DNA from: Lachnospiraceae bacterium
GTDB taxonomy: Bacteria > Bacillota > Clostridia > Lachnospirales > Lachnospiraceae
NCBI GenBank assembly: GCA_009911035.1
Contig: QXWO01000030.1
Location: forward strand, 1-64,000
Length of the DNA: 64,000 nucleotides
Direction of reading: 5' to 3'
How positions within the stretch are numbered: the stretch's first letter is position 1; the number at the start of each line of letters is the position of its first letter. Both the position numbers and the translations under genes were made by a program. A model generated the notes under the pieces. It saw nothing but the letters and a program-made list of their open reading frames with translations. It ran no database searches and was not told the DNA's origin. Positions 1 through 6,863 of the stretch are shown one piece after another.

Positions 1-249
1 CAGGATGAAATACCTTACACGATTGGTATTTGGCAGGGTCTTACCCGTTATGTATCCCTGTTCTGTGAGCTTTTTCAAGCTCAGTCGCCCTCCGGTAGTG
101 GAAATGCCGTGAAGTCCAGTGGCTGATAACTGTTGGTAGGTTAGTGTGTTTGCTTGGGCGAGAATAAAGAGGTCGCAGTCGCTTTTTGTCAGGGAAAGCA
201 AGCCGGCTTCCTTAATCAGTGTATCTTTAAAATTTAGTGTGTTTTGCAT
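1..249 (-). CDS. Winged-helix protein, replication-relaxation-like (partial)
   Basis: The gene starts at ATG 249-247 on the minus strand behind an AGGAG site and runs off the left edge after 83 codons. The visible part (LTKSDCDLFILAQANTLTYQ, then a GGRLSLKKLTEQGYI stretch) reads as a helix-turn-helix followed by a beta wing. This resembles the N-terminus of replication-relaxation or MarR-type winged-helix proteins found on Firmicute plasmids and ICEs. It is preceded by the same promoter, GNRA hairpin and terminator leader as three other operons here, so it probably begins a co-regulated operon to the left. The C-terminal part, needed to fix the family, is not in the window. Confidence 0.6.
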   Translation of the reverse strand, partial: MQNTLNFKDTLIKEAGLLSLTKSDCDLFILAQANTLTYQQLSATGLHGISTTGGRLSLKKLTEQGYITGKTLPNTNRVRYFIL

Positions 250-275
250 TTGTTTAAATACTCCTTTCTGTTCAA

Positions 276-404
276 AATAAAAAAGCCGCAGAATCTGCAG
301 CTTAAATAACCTGTTGCCAGGGATTTGATCTATATTTTGTCCAAAAGGAGCTAAATGCTAATAATAACAAAGGTATTGTAGCACATGAAAGTTATAGCTG
401 GCAA
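276..404 (-). promoter_or_regulatory. Leader of the minus-strand gene: promoter, GNRA hairpin, terminator
   Basis: Read on the minus strand: -35 TTGCCA (404-399), 18 bp, -10 TACAAT (380-375). A short hairpin CCTG-GCAA-CAGG follows (321-310), then an intrinsic terminator (stem 301-285, GCTGCA/TGCGGC, followed by a T-run to 279), then AGGAG and the start at 249. The order matches the leaders before 3684, 41115 and 59098. Confidence 0.6.
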
Positions 405-440
405 GATATAAAAATATTTTTGAAATTGAAGAATGCTGTG

Positions 441-576
441 GTTACTGTTCAGACAGGAATTAGCAGTTACTGTTAATTTCGTACGAAAACCTACTGGAAC
501 CAAGTAAAAAACCATCATCGAAGGTGATTTTGCATGGATTTTTACCTGTTACTGGAACGGAGTGAACAGTAACAGG
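441..576. repeat. Iteron-like GTTACTGTTC repeats with palindromes
   Basis: Copies of GTTACTGTTC occur at 441-450 and 466-475 (25 bp apart), a shorter copy at 548-554, and an inverted copy at 564-573. The last two form a perfect 10-bp inverted repeat (545-554 with 567-576). A perfect 12-bp palindrome TTTCGTACGAAA lies at 477-488. The cluster sits just upstream of the minus-strand promoter, so an operator or origin-type binding array is plausible. Its function is inferred only. Confidence 0.45.
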
Positions 577-862
577 CTGTGTGTATGGTTTAGATTTTGT
601 ATAAGAGGGTGCAAAAATAAACCTAATTGATATAATTTTAAAATATTGATAAAAGAATTTTCATAAAGACGGCATCGTTCAATGAGATATTGCAGTATAT
701 TTGATTCATGTAATAAAAACTAGTTTTTTATTGAAGTGATGCTGAAGTAAGAAAGCAAAGCATATATGAGAATATTATAATGATGGTTTAAAATATTATG
801 TTTTGGTGGAATGATGTCTGTATAAAGGATAGAGATGTACTATACAAAGTTGAATGTTTATA
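577..862. other. AT-rich intergenic region, no gene seen
   Basis: No open frame with a ribosome site and no strong hairpin with a T-run was found here. The agr-type promoter begins immediately after it at 863. Confidence 0.5.
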
Positions 863-932
863 TTGTACATTAGAATGAAAAGTTGTACATTTACAAAATT
901 CTATTAACAAACTTGGAAAATTGTTGTATAAA
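863..932 (+). promoter_or_regulatory. AgrA-type promoter for the lysozyme gene
   Basis: Tandem boxes TTGTACATT lie at 863-871 and 883-891, a 20-bp period. The core promoter is TTAACA (904-909), 17 bp, TATAAA (927-932). The -35 starts 21 bp after the start of box 2. The same geometry is found at 35509, 50649 and 55095, and the boxes recur at 55926. LytTR-family regulators such as AgrA bind tandem direct repeats on one face of the helix, so the local AgrA (52973-53722) is the expected activator. Confidence 0.65.
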
Positions 933-1141
933 AATAGAAAAATCAAGAGTGCATCATTAGTTGACAGCGTATGTATAACGATGAATACTTCATAAAAACA
1001 GTAGAGAAGGGGTGATTATGATGGATTCAAGCTAAATATTGTTTAGTGGTGGCTGGAAATAAAAATTCAGTAGTGTAACATGAAATTAATATTACAAAAA
1101 TGATGAAAATTGAATATTTGCAAAAAAAAGGGGATATAATT

Positions 1142-2164
1142 ATGGAAACAGTTTTCGCAACAACACCGAAATGGCCTACTATTAAGTCAGGGAACAAAGG
1201 AGCAAATGTGTCTGCATTGCAGTGTTTGCTTAATTATCATGGTGCTTCAATTTCTGTTGATGGAAATTTTGGCAACGGCACTAAGACGGCGCTTTCCAGC
1301 TATCAGTCAAAACATAATCTGGATCCTGATGGAATAGCGGGTCCTGCAACTTTGGCTGCAATTGTTGTTGAGGTGAAAAGAGGTACTTCTAATAATGCAG
1401 CAAGGGCAGCACAGTATTTAATTAACAAGTTTGAGTCTGTTTCAATAGATGGTGCATTCGGCGCTGGCTCTGAATCAGCAACAAAAACATTTCAGCAGAA
1501 GATGGGGATCAGTAATACTGGTGTAGTCAATTCTCTTACGTGGCAGTACTTGTTCGGATATGATGTATATCCCGGTGGTGGTAGCGTCGTTACAGGAAAT
1601 GTTTATGCTTCGGTATGTACGGGCGTATCAACATTAACATCTGCACAAATGACAAGCAATGCAAAGTATGTACTGTCATACTTGATGCAGCAAGGGTTTA
1701 CAAAAAATGCGGCATGTGGAGTTTTAGGTAATATGCAGCAAGAAAGTGGAATAAATCCCGGAATATGGCAGTCATCAAATAATACTTCTCTTGGTTATGG
1801 CTTAGTACAATGGACTCCGGCAACTGTATTCCTCAACAGAGCAGTGGAAACGGGTGTATTAAGTGCAGCCACAGCAGCTGCTGTTAATAACTTAACAAAC
1901 AGTAATCCCAAGACTCTTATGAATGCTGAGTTATCTTGTTTACTATGGTGTTGCACTTCTAGGGGGGATTTTTTTAAGCCTACCGCTGGTGGTAGCATGG
2001 ATCATACAGGAATTAGGCTGACTTTTTCTGAGTTTAAGGCATCTACGTTGGATGCTGGCACTCTGGCCAAAGTATTCCATGATCATTATGAGAGATCTGG
2101 AGACGGAATTGCTGTATTGAATCAGAGAGCCTCATACGCAACTGCTTGGTACAATAGTTTATAA
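1142..2164 (+). CDS. Peptidoglycan-binding phage-tail-type lysozyme
   Basis: 340 aa, starting at ATG 1142 behind AAGGGG; an in-frame ATG at 1100 lacks a good site. Two peptidoglycan-binding_1 repeats (about residues 10-75 and 82-140, each with a DG-FG-T-A core) precede a phage tail lysozyme-type catalytic domain (about 170-338). E201 in GNMQQESGINP is the likely catalytic acid. It would cleave peptidoglycan glycan strands. No signal peptide or membrane anchor is present, so it would need cell lysis or an unusual export route. It follows an AgrA-type promoter, which suggests expression at high cell density. Function is confident at the domain level; the biological role is inference. Confidence 0.8.
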   Translation: METVFATTPKWPTIKSGNKGANVSALQCLLNYHGASISVDGNFGNGTKTALSSYQSKHNLDPDGIAGPATLAAIVVEVKRGTSNNAARAAQYLINKFESVSIDGAFGAGSESATKTFQQKMGISNTGVVNSLTWQYLFGYDVYPGGGSVVTGNVYASVCTGVSTLTSAQMTSNAKYVLSYLMQQGFTKNAACGVLGNMQQESGINPGIWQSSNNTSLGYGLVQWTPATVFLNRAVETGVLSAATAAAVNNLTNSNPKTLMNAELSCLLWCCTSRGDFFKPTAGGSMDHTGIRLTFSEFKASTLDAGTLAKVFHDHYERSGDGIAVLNQRASYATAWYNSL

Positions 2165-2333
2165 CTTGTAGGAAGTGAATAATATTTTCTGTTTCTTGCC
2201 AGTTATTGTATGCTGTTACAGAGGGAGATGTGGAGATTATATATGGGGATAAGAATTTATATAAGGATAATCTGAGCTCCAAATGTAATATAGTCCAATT
2301 TATGCTCTTGTAGTCACTATGAGTATGCTTTGT

Positions 2334-2386
2334 AAATCCCTGTCATGTAGAAAATATCGGGTTTTGATTGACACTGACAGGGATTT
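2334..2386. repeat. Perfect 12-bp inverted repeat
   Basis: AAATCCCTGTCA (2334-2345) is repeated inverted at 2375-2386 with a 29-bp spacer. No T-run follows, so it is not a standard terminator. It lies in the gene-free stretch 2165-2524, where nothing else was recognised apart from the AAAGGAG ribosome site at its end. Confidence 0.5.
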
Positions 2387-2524
2387 AGAAGTAAAATTGC
2401 AATATTGATGGTAATGAAATAAAGAGGTAAGATTTAGCGGATTTAGTGGAATAGAATTGATTGATGCCAATTTGGTAAATTGTAGGTTAAATATACCTAT
2501 GAATGAAAAGGAGCATAATTTTAT

Positions 2525-3409
2525 ATGAAACGGAAATTTAATATTTTTTGTAAACACACATATCTGATTTTATTAGGAGTGGCACTAATGTGTATGCTTT
2601 GTTCTTGCACCTTTAATGGAGAAAATGCAGATTCCAACAGGGAGAGTGGAGTGATGGATGATTCTTCTACAACTAATGTGGGTAATGAAAATCAATACTC
2701 TGAAGAAGGTAACGATCAATCGCAGGATTCTGTGGAAGTAAGCAATGATAAGCCACAAGTTTCTGTGGAAGAAAGTAACGGGCAACCGCAAGCTTCTACA
2801 GATGTAAATAACAATGGAAAAGAGGAGCAGTTACCACTTGCAGAAGAAAGCTATAAAGCTGTGCTTATAGACAATGGAGATTTTATAAGCACTGAATTAC
2901 AGAACAGGAAAATAAATCTCGAAGACATAAAAGAGGTTGTTACGGATGATGAGAGTATCTCAGTAGTAGCGACTAAATTTTCGATTATAGATTTAAGTGG
3001 CAATGGAGGAAAAGAAATTGTGCTTTGGTTGCAAATCAATGGAGTCTCAGATTATGGATTTGAGATACTTCGGTATCAAGATGGAGCTGTTTATGGGTAT
3101 ACATTGCCTTATAGGGAGTTCATAGATTTGAAAACAGATGGGACATTCATATTTTCTGGCGGCGCTGCTGACTCGGGAATAGGAAAACTTGAATTTTCTA
3201 AGGATGGATTCACGGTTGATAAATTGTATTATAGTATATCTCAGTATAATTCTAATAATGAACTTGTTGTTCAATATTTTGCAAATGGTACCCCCTGTTC
3301 TGAAGAAGACTTCAATAATGCAATGAGCCTACAGGAAGAAAAGGCTAATGTAAGTTGGTATGATTTAACAAATGAGAATGTGAATATTGCCTTGGAAAAT
3401 GCGTTTTAA
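2525..3409 (+). CDS. Putative lipoprotein with low-complexity linker
   Basis: 294 aa with AAAGGAG before ATG 2525. The N-terminus is a lipoprotein signal with lipobox L25-C-S-C28, so the mature protein should be anchored to the outer face of the membrane. Residues 30-105 are an acidic Ser/Gln/Glu linker with a roughly 13-residue imperfect repeat (SVEVSNDKPQ, SVEESNGQPQ). The C-terminal domain (about 110-294) has a DLSGNGGKEIVLWL stretch of the sort seen in Lachnospiraceae surface lipoproteins of unknown function. It follows the lysozyme gene, but no agr box was seen directly upstream. No activity can be assigned. Confidence 0.7.
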   Translation: MKRKFNIFCKHTYLILLGVALMCMLCSCTFNGENADSNRESGVMDDSSTTNVGNENQYSEEGNDQSQDSVEVSNDKPQVSVEESNGQPQASTDVNNNGKEEQLPLAEESYKAVLIDNGDFISTELQNRKINLEDIKEVVTDDESISVVATKFSIIDLSGNGGKEIVLWLQINGVSDYGFEILRYQDGAVYGYTLPYREFIDLKTDGTFIFSGGAADSGIGKLEFSKDGFTVDKLYYSISQYNSNNELVVQYFANGTPCSEEDFNNAMSLQEEKANVSWYDLTNENVNIALENAF

Positions 3410-3486
3410 TCTATCAGGGGCTAATTCTTCGCAGCAGAGCTGCGGGGGAGCTTCATTTTCAGTCGTAACTGAATGAACAAAATTCT

Positions 3487-3654
3487 TTGACAACCTAACC
3501 AACTTATAATATAATATCCTAAACATTCTTTATTATTCACACCGCCAGCGTATGCTGACAGAGGGATTAAATTCCTGGAAACAGGTCTTTTTGTGTATGA
3601 TAAGGGTGCATCATAAAAATATTGCGTCTACAGGTTACTGTAGGCGCTTTTTTT
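3487..3654 (+). promoter_or_regulatory. Operon leader: promoter, GNRA hairpin, strong terminator
   Basis: -35 TTGACA (3487-3492), 17 bp, -10 TATAAT (3510-3515). The hairpin CCTG-GAAA-CAGG lies at 3574-3585. A near-perfect 10-bp terminator stem (GCGTCTACAG / CTGTAGGCGC, 3624-3647) with T7 follows, and then the ribosome site of the first gene. Transcripts should stop at about 3654 unless the terminator is overridden. An in-frame upstream start would run through the terminator, so the leader also shows that the real gene start is the TTG at 3684. Confidence 0.75.
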
Positions 3655-3683
3655 ATGAAAAATTTTATAAAAGGAGGATTATC

Positions 3684-4409
3684 TTGAAAGAAAGAACAGT
3701 AAATGGAATGCCCATACGAGAAGTATGGGAAAAGCTTCAGGCGGAATTTCCTTCAGATGCGGTAAAAAAGCATCCGTCAACAGGAATGGCGTACATACCG
3801 GTTGAAAAGATTGAAGAGCGCCTGAATAACGTGGTGGGTATGGGAAATTGGGACTTTGAACTCATAGCCCCCGTCCAGGTGTACAGTTTCGGATCTGATG
3901 GATTTGAAAGCTGCATTGCAAGCGGAAAACTCAGTATCTATGATGACGAGCGTGTACCTATTGTGCGCAGTACCAGCGGGGCGGCAGATGTCATCTATCC
4001 CAAAGAATCAACACGTCCAACATCTGTTGCAAATTCGGTTGACTCTGCAGTGCAGGATGTTTTTAAACGATGTGCAAAAAGGTTCGGGATTGGCATGAAA
4101 GGAAAAGCGTCAACCGGATCTCGGCAGCCCGGTCGGGAACCGCAGAAAGAAGTGGTCGTGAAAGTGACGGTCATGGAGCCTTTTAAAGCCTTGCCGAAGG
4201 GCGGTGTCAAGGCGAAAGTATGTTGTGATGGGGAAACACTCGAGCTTTTCATTTGGAAAAAGCAGTGGGATGATCTCCAAAAAGCATACGGTGAAAAATT
4301 TCAGATTGGGCAAAAACTGAATGAAATGACTTTTCGCGGGATACGCAAAGAATACCGCGGGAGTATGCAGCTGGAATTTGTTTCATTTGACAAGAAAGGC
4401 GCAGCATGA
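3684..4409 (+). CDS. Rad52/Rad22-like single-strand annealing protein
   Basis: 241 aa. The TTG at 3684 is preferred: AAAGGAGG precedes it with normal spacing, and anything further upstream crosses the leader terminator. The segment from YIPVEKIEERLN through GNWDFEL to a PTSVANSVDSAVQDVFKRCA helix and RFGIG matches the DNA-binding core of Rad52/22 family annealing proteins, known from phages and mobile elements. Such proteins anneal complementary ssDNA. It is the first gene of the long operon, upstream of a helicase-nuclease and a HolA-like gene and together with an SSB at 61185. These suggest element-borne recombination or replication. The stop overlaps the next start (ATGA). Confidence 0.75.
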   Translation: MKERTVNGMPIREVWEKLQAEFPSDAVKKHPSTGMAYIPVEKIEERLNNVVGMGNWDFELIAPVQVYSFGSDGFESCIASGKLSIYDDERVPIVRSTSGAADVIYPKESTRPTSVANSVDSAVQDVFKRCAKRFGIGMKGKASTGSRQPGREPQKEVVVKVTVMEPFKALPKGGVKAKVCCDGETLELFIWKKQWDDLQKAYGEKFQIGQKLNEMTFRGIRKEYRGSMQLEFVSFDKKGAA

Positions 4410-4864
4410 TGAAAGGAAGTCAGTTTTTTAGAAAGCATGGGATAGAGCCGTTTGATGTATATGTCAACTATCATTACGCTTATGCGCTCTATGTGCTGTA
4501 CCTGATTGCGGCAATGCAGTTGGCGGAGGATGTGGAAGACGGGCTCTGCATTGATGAAATGGAAGCGGTGATATTGCTTGAAAATTTAAGCGAGGCGGAG
4601 GAACTGATGAAGTATTACCGCGAACGAATGGAGACGAAATATGCCGGGTTTGACATTGCAGAGAAGATTACAATGAAAGGATGCCGGCTGGAGCAAGGGA
4701 AAATTGTGGGCAACGCGGAAGATGCTGCCCGGATAGCAGGAATGTGGATACAAAACTATCATAGCAACAGGGTGAACCTGTTCATTTATGAAGTAGGTAT
4801 TTACATTCTTTTATTTTTGCAAAAGGAGATTGATTTCAGCTTTTTAGCTAGAAAAAGGGTGTAA
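4406..4864 (+). CDS. Hypothetical protein
   Basis: 152 aa, starting at ATG 4406 or 4409 and overlapping the Rad52-like stop, so probably translationally coupled. Residues 18-42 (YVNYHYAYALYVLYLIAAMQ) and a second segment near 130-145 are hydrophobic. The middle is charged and helical. No family was recognised. Position suggests a role linked to its operon neighbours, but nothing more can be said. Confidence 0.6.
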   Translation: MMKGSQFFRKHGIEPFDVYVNYHYAYALYVLYLIAAMQLAEDVEDGLCIDEMEAVILLENLSEAEELMKYYRERMETKYAGFDIAEKITMKGCRLEQGKIVGNAEDAARIAGMWIQNYHSNRVNLFIYEVGIYILLFLQKEIDFSFLARKRV

Positions 4865-4868
4865 GAAA

Positions 4869-5825
4869 ATGTATATCATGGACAAAGATTTGAAACTGCA
4901 GGATTGGGAGTTCAGTCAGCGAAAATATCTGCCATATGAGATAAAGCTGAGGCTCTCTGCTACACGGATACGGCAATGGTATGAATATTATGGCGGAGAT
5001 GTGTATATCAGTTTTTCCGGCGGCCTGGATTCAACGGTGCTGGTGCATATGGTGGAGAGGGTTCTGGACCGGTCCATACCAAAGGTTTTTGTGGATACAG
5101 GCTTAGAATTCCCTCAGATACGGGAGTTTGTCCGTAGTTTTTATGATGTGGAAATCCTGTATCCGGAAATGAATTTTAAAGATGTCCTGCTTACTTATGG
5201 CTATCCGTTAATCAGTAAGGAAGTTGCTGCAAAGATACGAAAGCTCAGGCATGGAAACCTGTCAGAGCGCTACCGGAATTACCTTTTGCATGGAGATGAA
5301 CGGGGGAAGCTTGGTAAGCTGTCTGAATGCTGGAAATTCCTTATAGATGCGCCGTTTGATATAAGCGAATATTGCTGCATAGTCATGAAGGAAAAACCGT
5401 TGACTGAATATGGAAAAAGAACCGGACGGGTGCCATACATAGGGATCACGCAGGATGAAGGTTTTATGAGGCAGAGACAGTATAACCGGACAGGGTGCAA
5501 CGTGTATCTTGCAGATAAGCCTAAATCACAGCCACTCGGTTTCTGGCCGCGGCAGGATATCCTGCGGTATGCAGTGGAAAATAATTTAAGGATATGTCCT
5601 GTATACGGTAAAATCTGCGGCGAAAAAGGAGCCTATTACAATACGGGCGAGCAGAGGACAGGCTGTATGTACTGCGCTATGGGATGCCATTTGGAGGAAC
5701 AGCCGAACAGGTACCAGCGGCTTAGGGAAAATTATCCAAAGGTATACAGGTTTGTTATGGAACCTATGAGTGCGGGAGGATTAGGCTTTGATTATGTTTT
5801 GAACTATTGCAATTTTATTCACTAA
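4869..5825 (+). CDS. PP-loop PAPS-reductase-family protein
   Basis: 318 aa. The ATP-pyrophosphatase PP-loop SGGLDSTV is at residues 50-57. DTGLEFPQ and a C266-x2-C269-x3-C273 cluster (GCMYCAMGCH) near the C-terminus follow. The family includes PAPS/APS reductases and the DndC/IbrA-type relatives common on mobile elements, which activate a substrate with ATP and transfer sulfur. The cysteine cluster could bind iron-sulfur or zinc. In this operon it precedes ubiquitin-like, E1-like and JAMM genes, a combination seen in sulfur-carrier chemistry. The substrate is unknown. The family call is strong; the link to sulfur transfer is inference. Confidence 0.75.
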   Translation: MYIMDKDLKLQDWEFSQRKYLPYEIKLRLSATRIRQWYEYYGGDVYISFSGGLDSTVLVHMVERVLDRSIPKVFVDTGLEFPQIREFVRSFYDVEILYPEMNFKDVLLTYGYPLISKEVAAKIRKLRHGNLSERYRNYLLHGDERGKLGKLSECWKFLIDAPFDISEYCCIVMKEKPLTEYGKRTGRVPYIGITQDEGFMRQRQYNRTGCNVYLADKPKSQPLGFWPRQDILRYAVENNLRICPVYGKICGEKGAYYNTGEQRTGCMYCAMGCHLEEQPNRYQRLRENYPKVYRFVMEPMSAGGLGFDYVLNYCNFIH

Positions 5826-5841
5826 AAAAGGAGGATACGTT

Positions 5842-6120
5842 TTGGCTATTTTTATTGATGGAAAGCGGTTTCAGAAGGAATTATCGAAGCTGAAGCCCGT
5901 GGATATCGGTCAGCTTAATGAGAAAAGTCAAAGGCTTCGGACATTATTTTTGGTATTGGCAGGAGATAAGAGGGTCATTAATGAACTTAGTCTGGAAGGA
6001 ATGGCAGACCTGTTTCATGAGACACCGGAAATTTTGAGTCTTTATGAATCGTGTGCCGAAGATTATTTTGATGCATCGAAGCTGGTTGATTATAAAAATA
6101 ATCAGCGGAGAGCGTTGTAG
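5842..6120 (+). CDS. Small hypothetical protein of the PRTRC-like cassette
   Basis: 92 aa, TTG start at 5842 with AAAGGAGG seven bases upstream. It is largely alpha-helical and charged (LKPVDIGQLNEKSQRLRTL), with no membrane segment. It lies between the PP-loop gene and the PRTRC-B-like gene. I do not recognise a family; it may be one of the short, poorly conserved members of this cassette. Confidence 0.6.
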   Translation: MAIFIDGKRFQKELSKLKPVDIGQLNEKSQRLRTLFLVLAGDKRVINELSLEGMADLFHETPEILSLYESCAEDYFDASKLVDYKNNQRRAL

Positions 6121-6140
6121 AGTAAAAGGAGGGTATGGTA

Positions 6141-6848
6141 ATGCAGGATATAGCGATTTATTTGAATCAGAATTTTAACCGTTCTCATGGTTACGATTGT
6201 GCCAATGTTGTATTTACGGATGAGAAAGGAAGAAAAAATTCCAAAATGGTAGAAATGGGCTCTCTGTTAAAAGCTTTTCAAAAGTCGGTTGTTGAAACAG
6301 TAGAACTAACACCTATTGGAGAAATTCCGTTTGGATATTACAACGGTGCGGTTGGTATTAGAAACAATAAGTTAAAGGCGGATATTGTCACTGTGCTACC
6401 TGCAAGCATGCAGATGATGCAGTATGAGAATACTCAGTACGATGTCTGTGTGCCGTCACTTGTGTTTTCGTTTCATGTGGATAAGGGCAGGCTGGAAAAA
6501 ACGCGGGTTTTTGTATTAAAAGATGATAAACCGACGGGGAATAGTGTGCTTTACAGATATCCATTTGGAAACGTATACGATGATGGGAGAGTTTGTTGGG
6601 GAAGTAATGTATTTCCGGACATCCTGGAAATAAAGAGGCTGGAAATGGTAATGACGCTGTTTATACAGAGTCCATGCAACTCGGATCTGTATAAGTCAGA
6701 AAAGTGTATTGGAGTGAAGGATATACCGCTGCGTGAACTATTTGAGCAGCTCCATAACAAACAGGATTTCCCAGAAGAATATCTTATGCCAATAAAAAAG
6801 CAGAGAGGGAATATGTGCCTGAAAGATTTAATGACATGGAAAAAATAA
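6141..6848 (+). CDS. PRTRC system protein B-like
   Basis: 235 aa. ATG 6141 is preferred over ATG 6135, which lies too close to AAAGGAGGG. The diagnostic stretch YRYPFGNVYDDGRVCWGSN lies about two thirds along and matches the conserved core of PRTRC protein B (aromatic-P-F-x-N-V-Y-x-x-G-x-V-C-x-G). Computational studies of bacterial ubiquitin-like systems have linked PRTRC proteins to E1, JAB and ubiquitin-like partners. The conserved cysteine in VCWG is a candidate acceptor, but I cannot show it is catalytic. The next genes encode exactly those partners. Family call moderate; biochemical role inferred. Confidence 0.65.
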   Translation: MQDIAIYLNQNFNRSHGYDCANVVFTDEKGRKNSKMVEMGSLLKAFQKSVVETVELTPIGEIPFGYYNGAVGIRNNKLKADIVTVLPASMQMMQYENTQYDVCVPSLVFSFHVDKGRLEKTRVFVLKDDKPTGNSVLYRYPFGNVYDDGRVCWGSNVFPDILEIKRLEMVMTLFIQSPCNSDLYKSEKCIGVKDIPLRELFEQLHNKQDFPEEYLMPIKKQRGNMCLKDLMTWKK

Positions 6849-6863
6849 AAGGAGGATATGATT

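Noticed and set aside
3552-3683. N-terminal extension of the Rad52-like gene
   Set aside because: The extension reads through the GNRA hairpin and the intrinsic terminator; a TTG with a strong ribosome site at 3684 explains the start.
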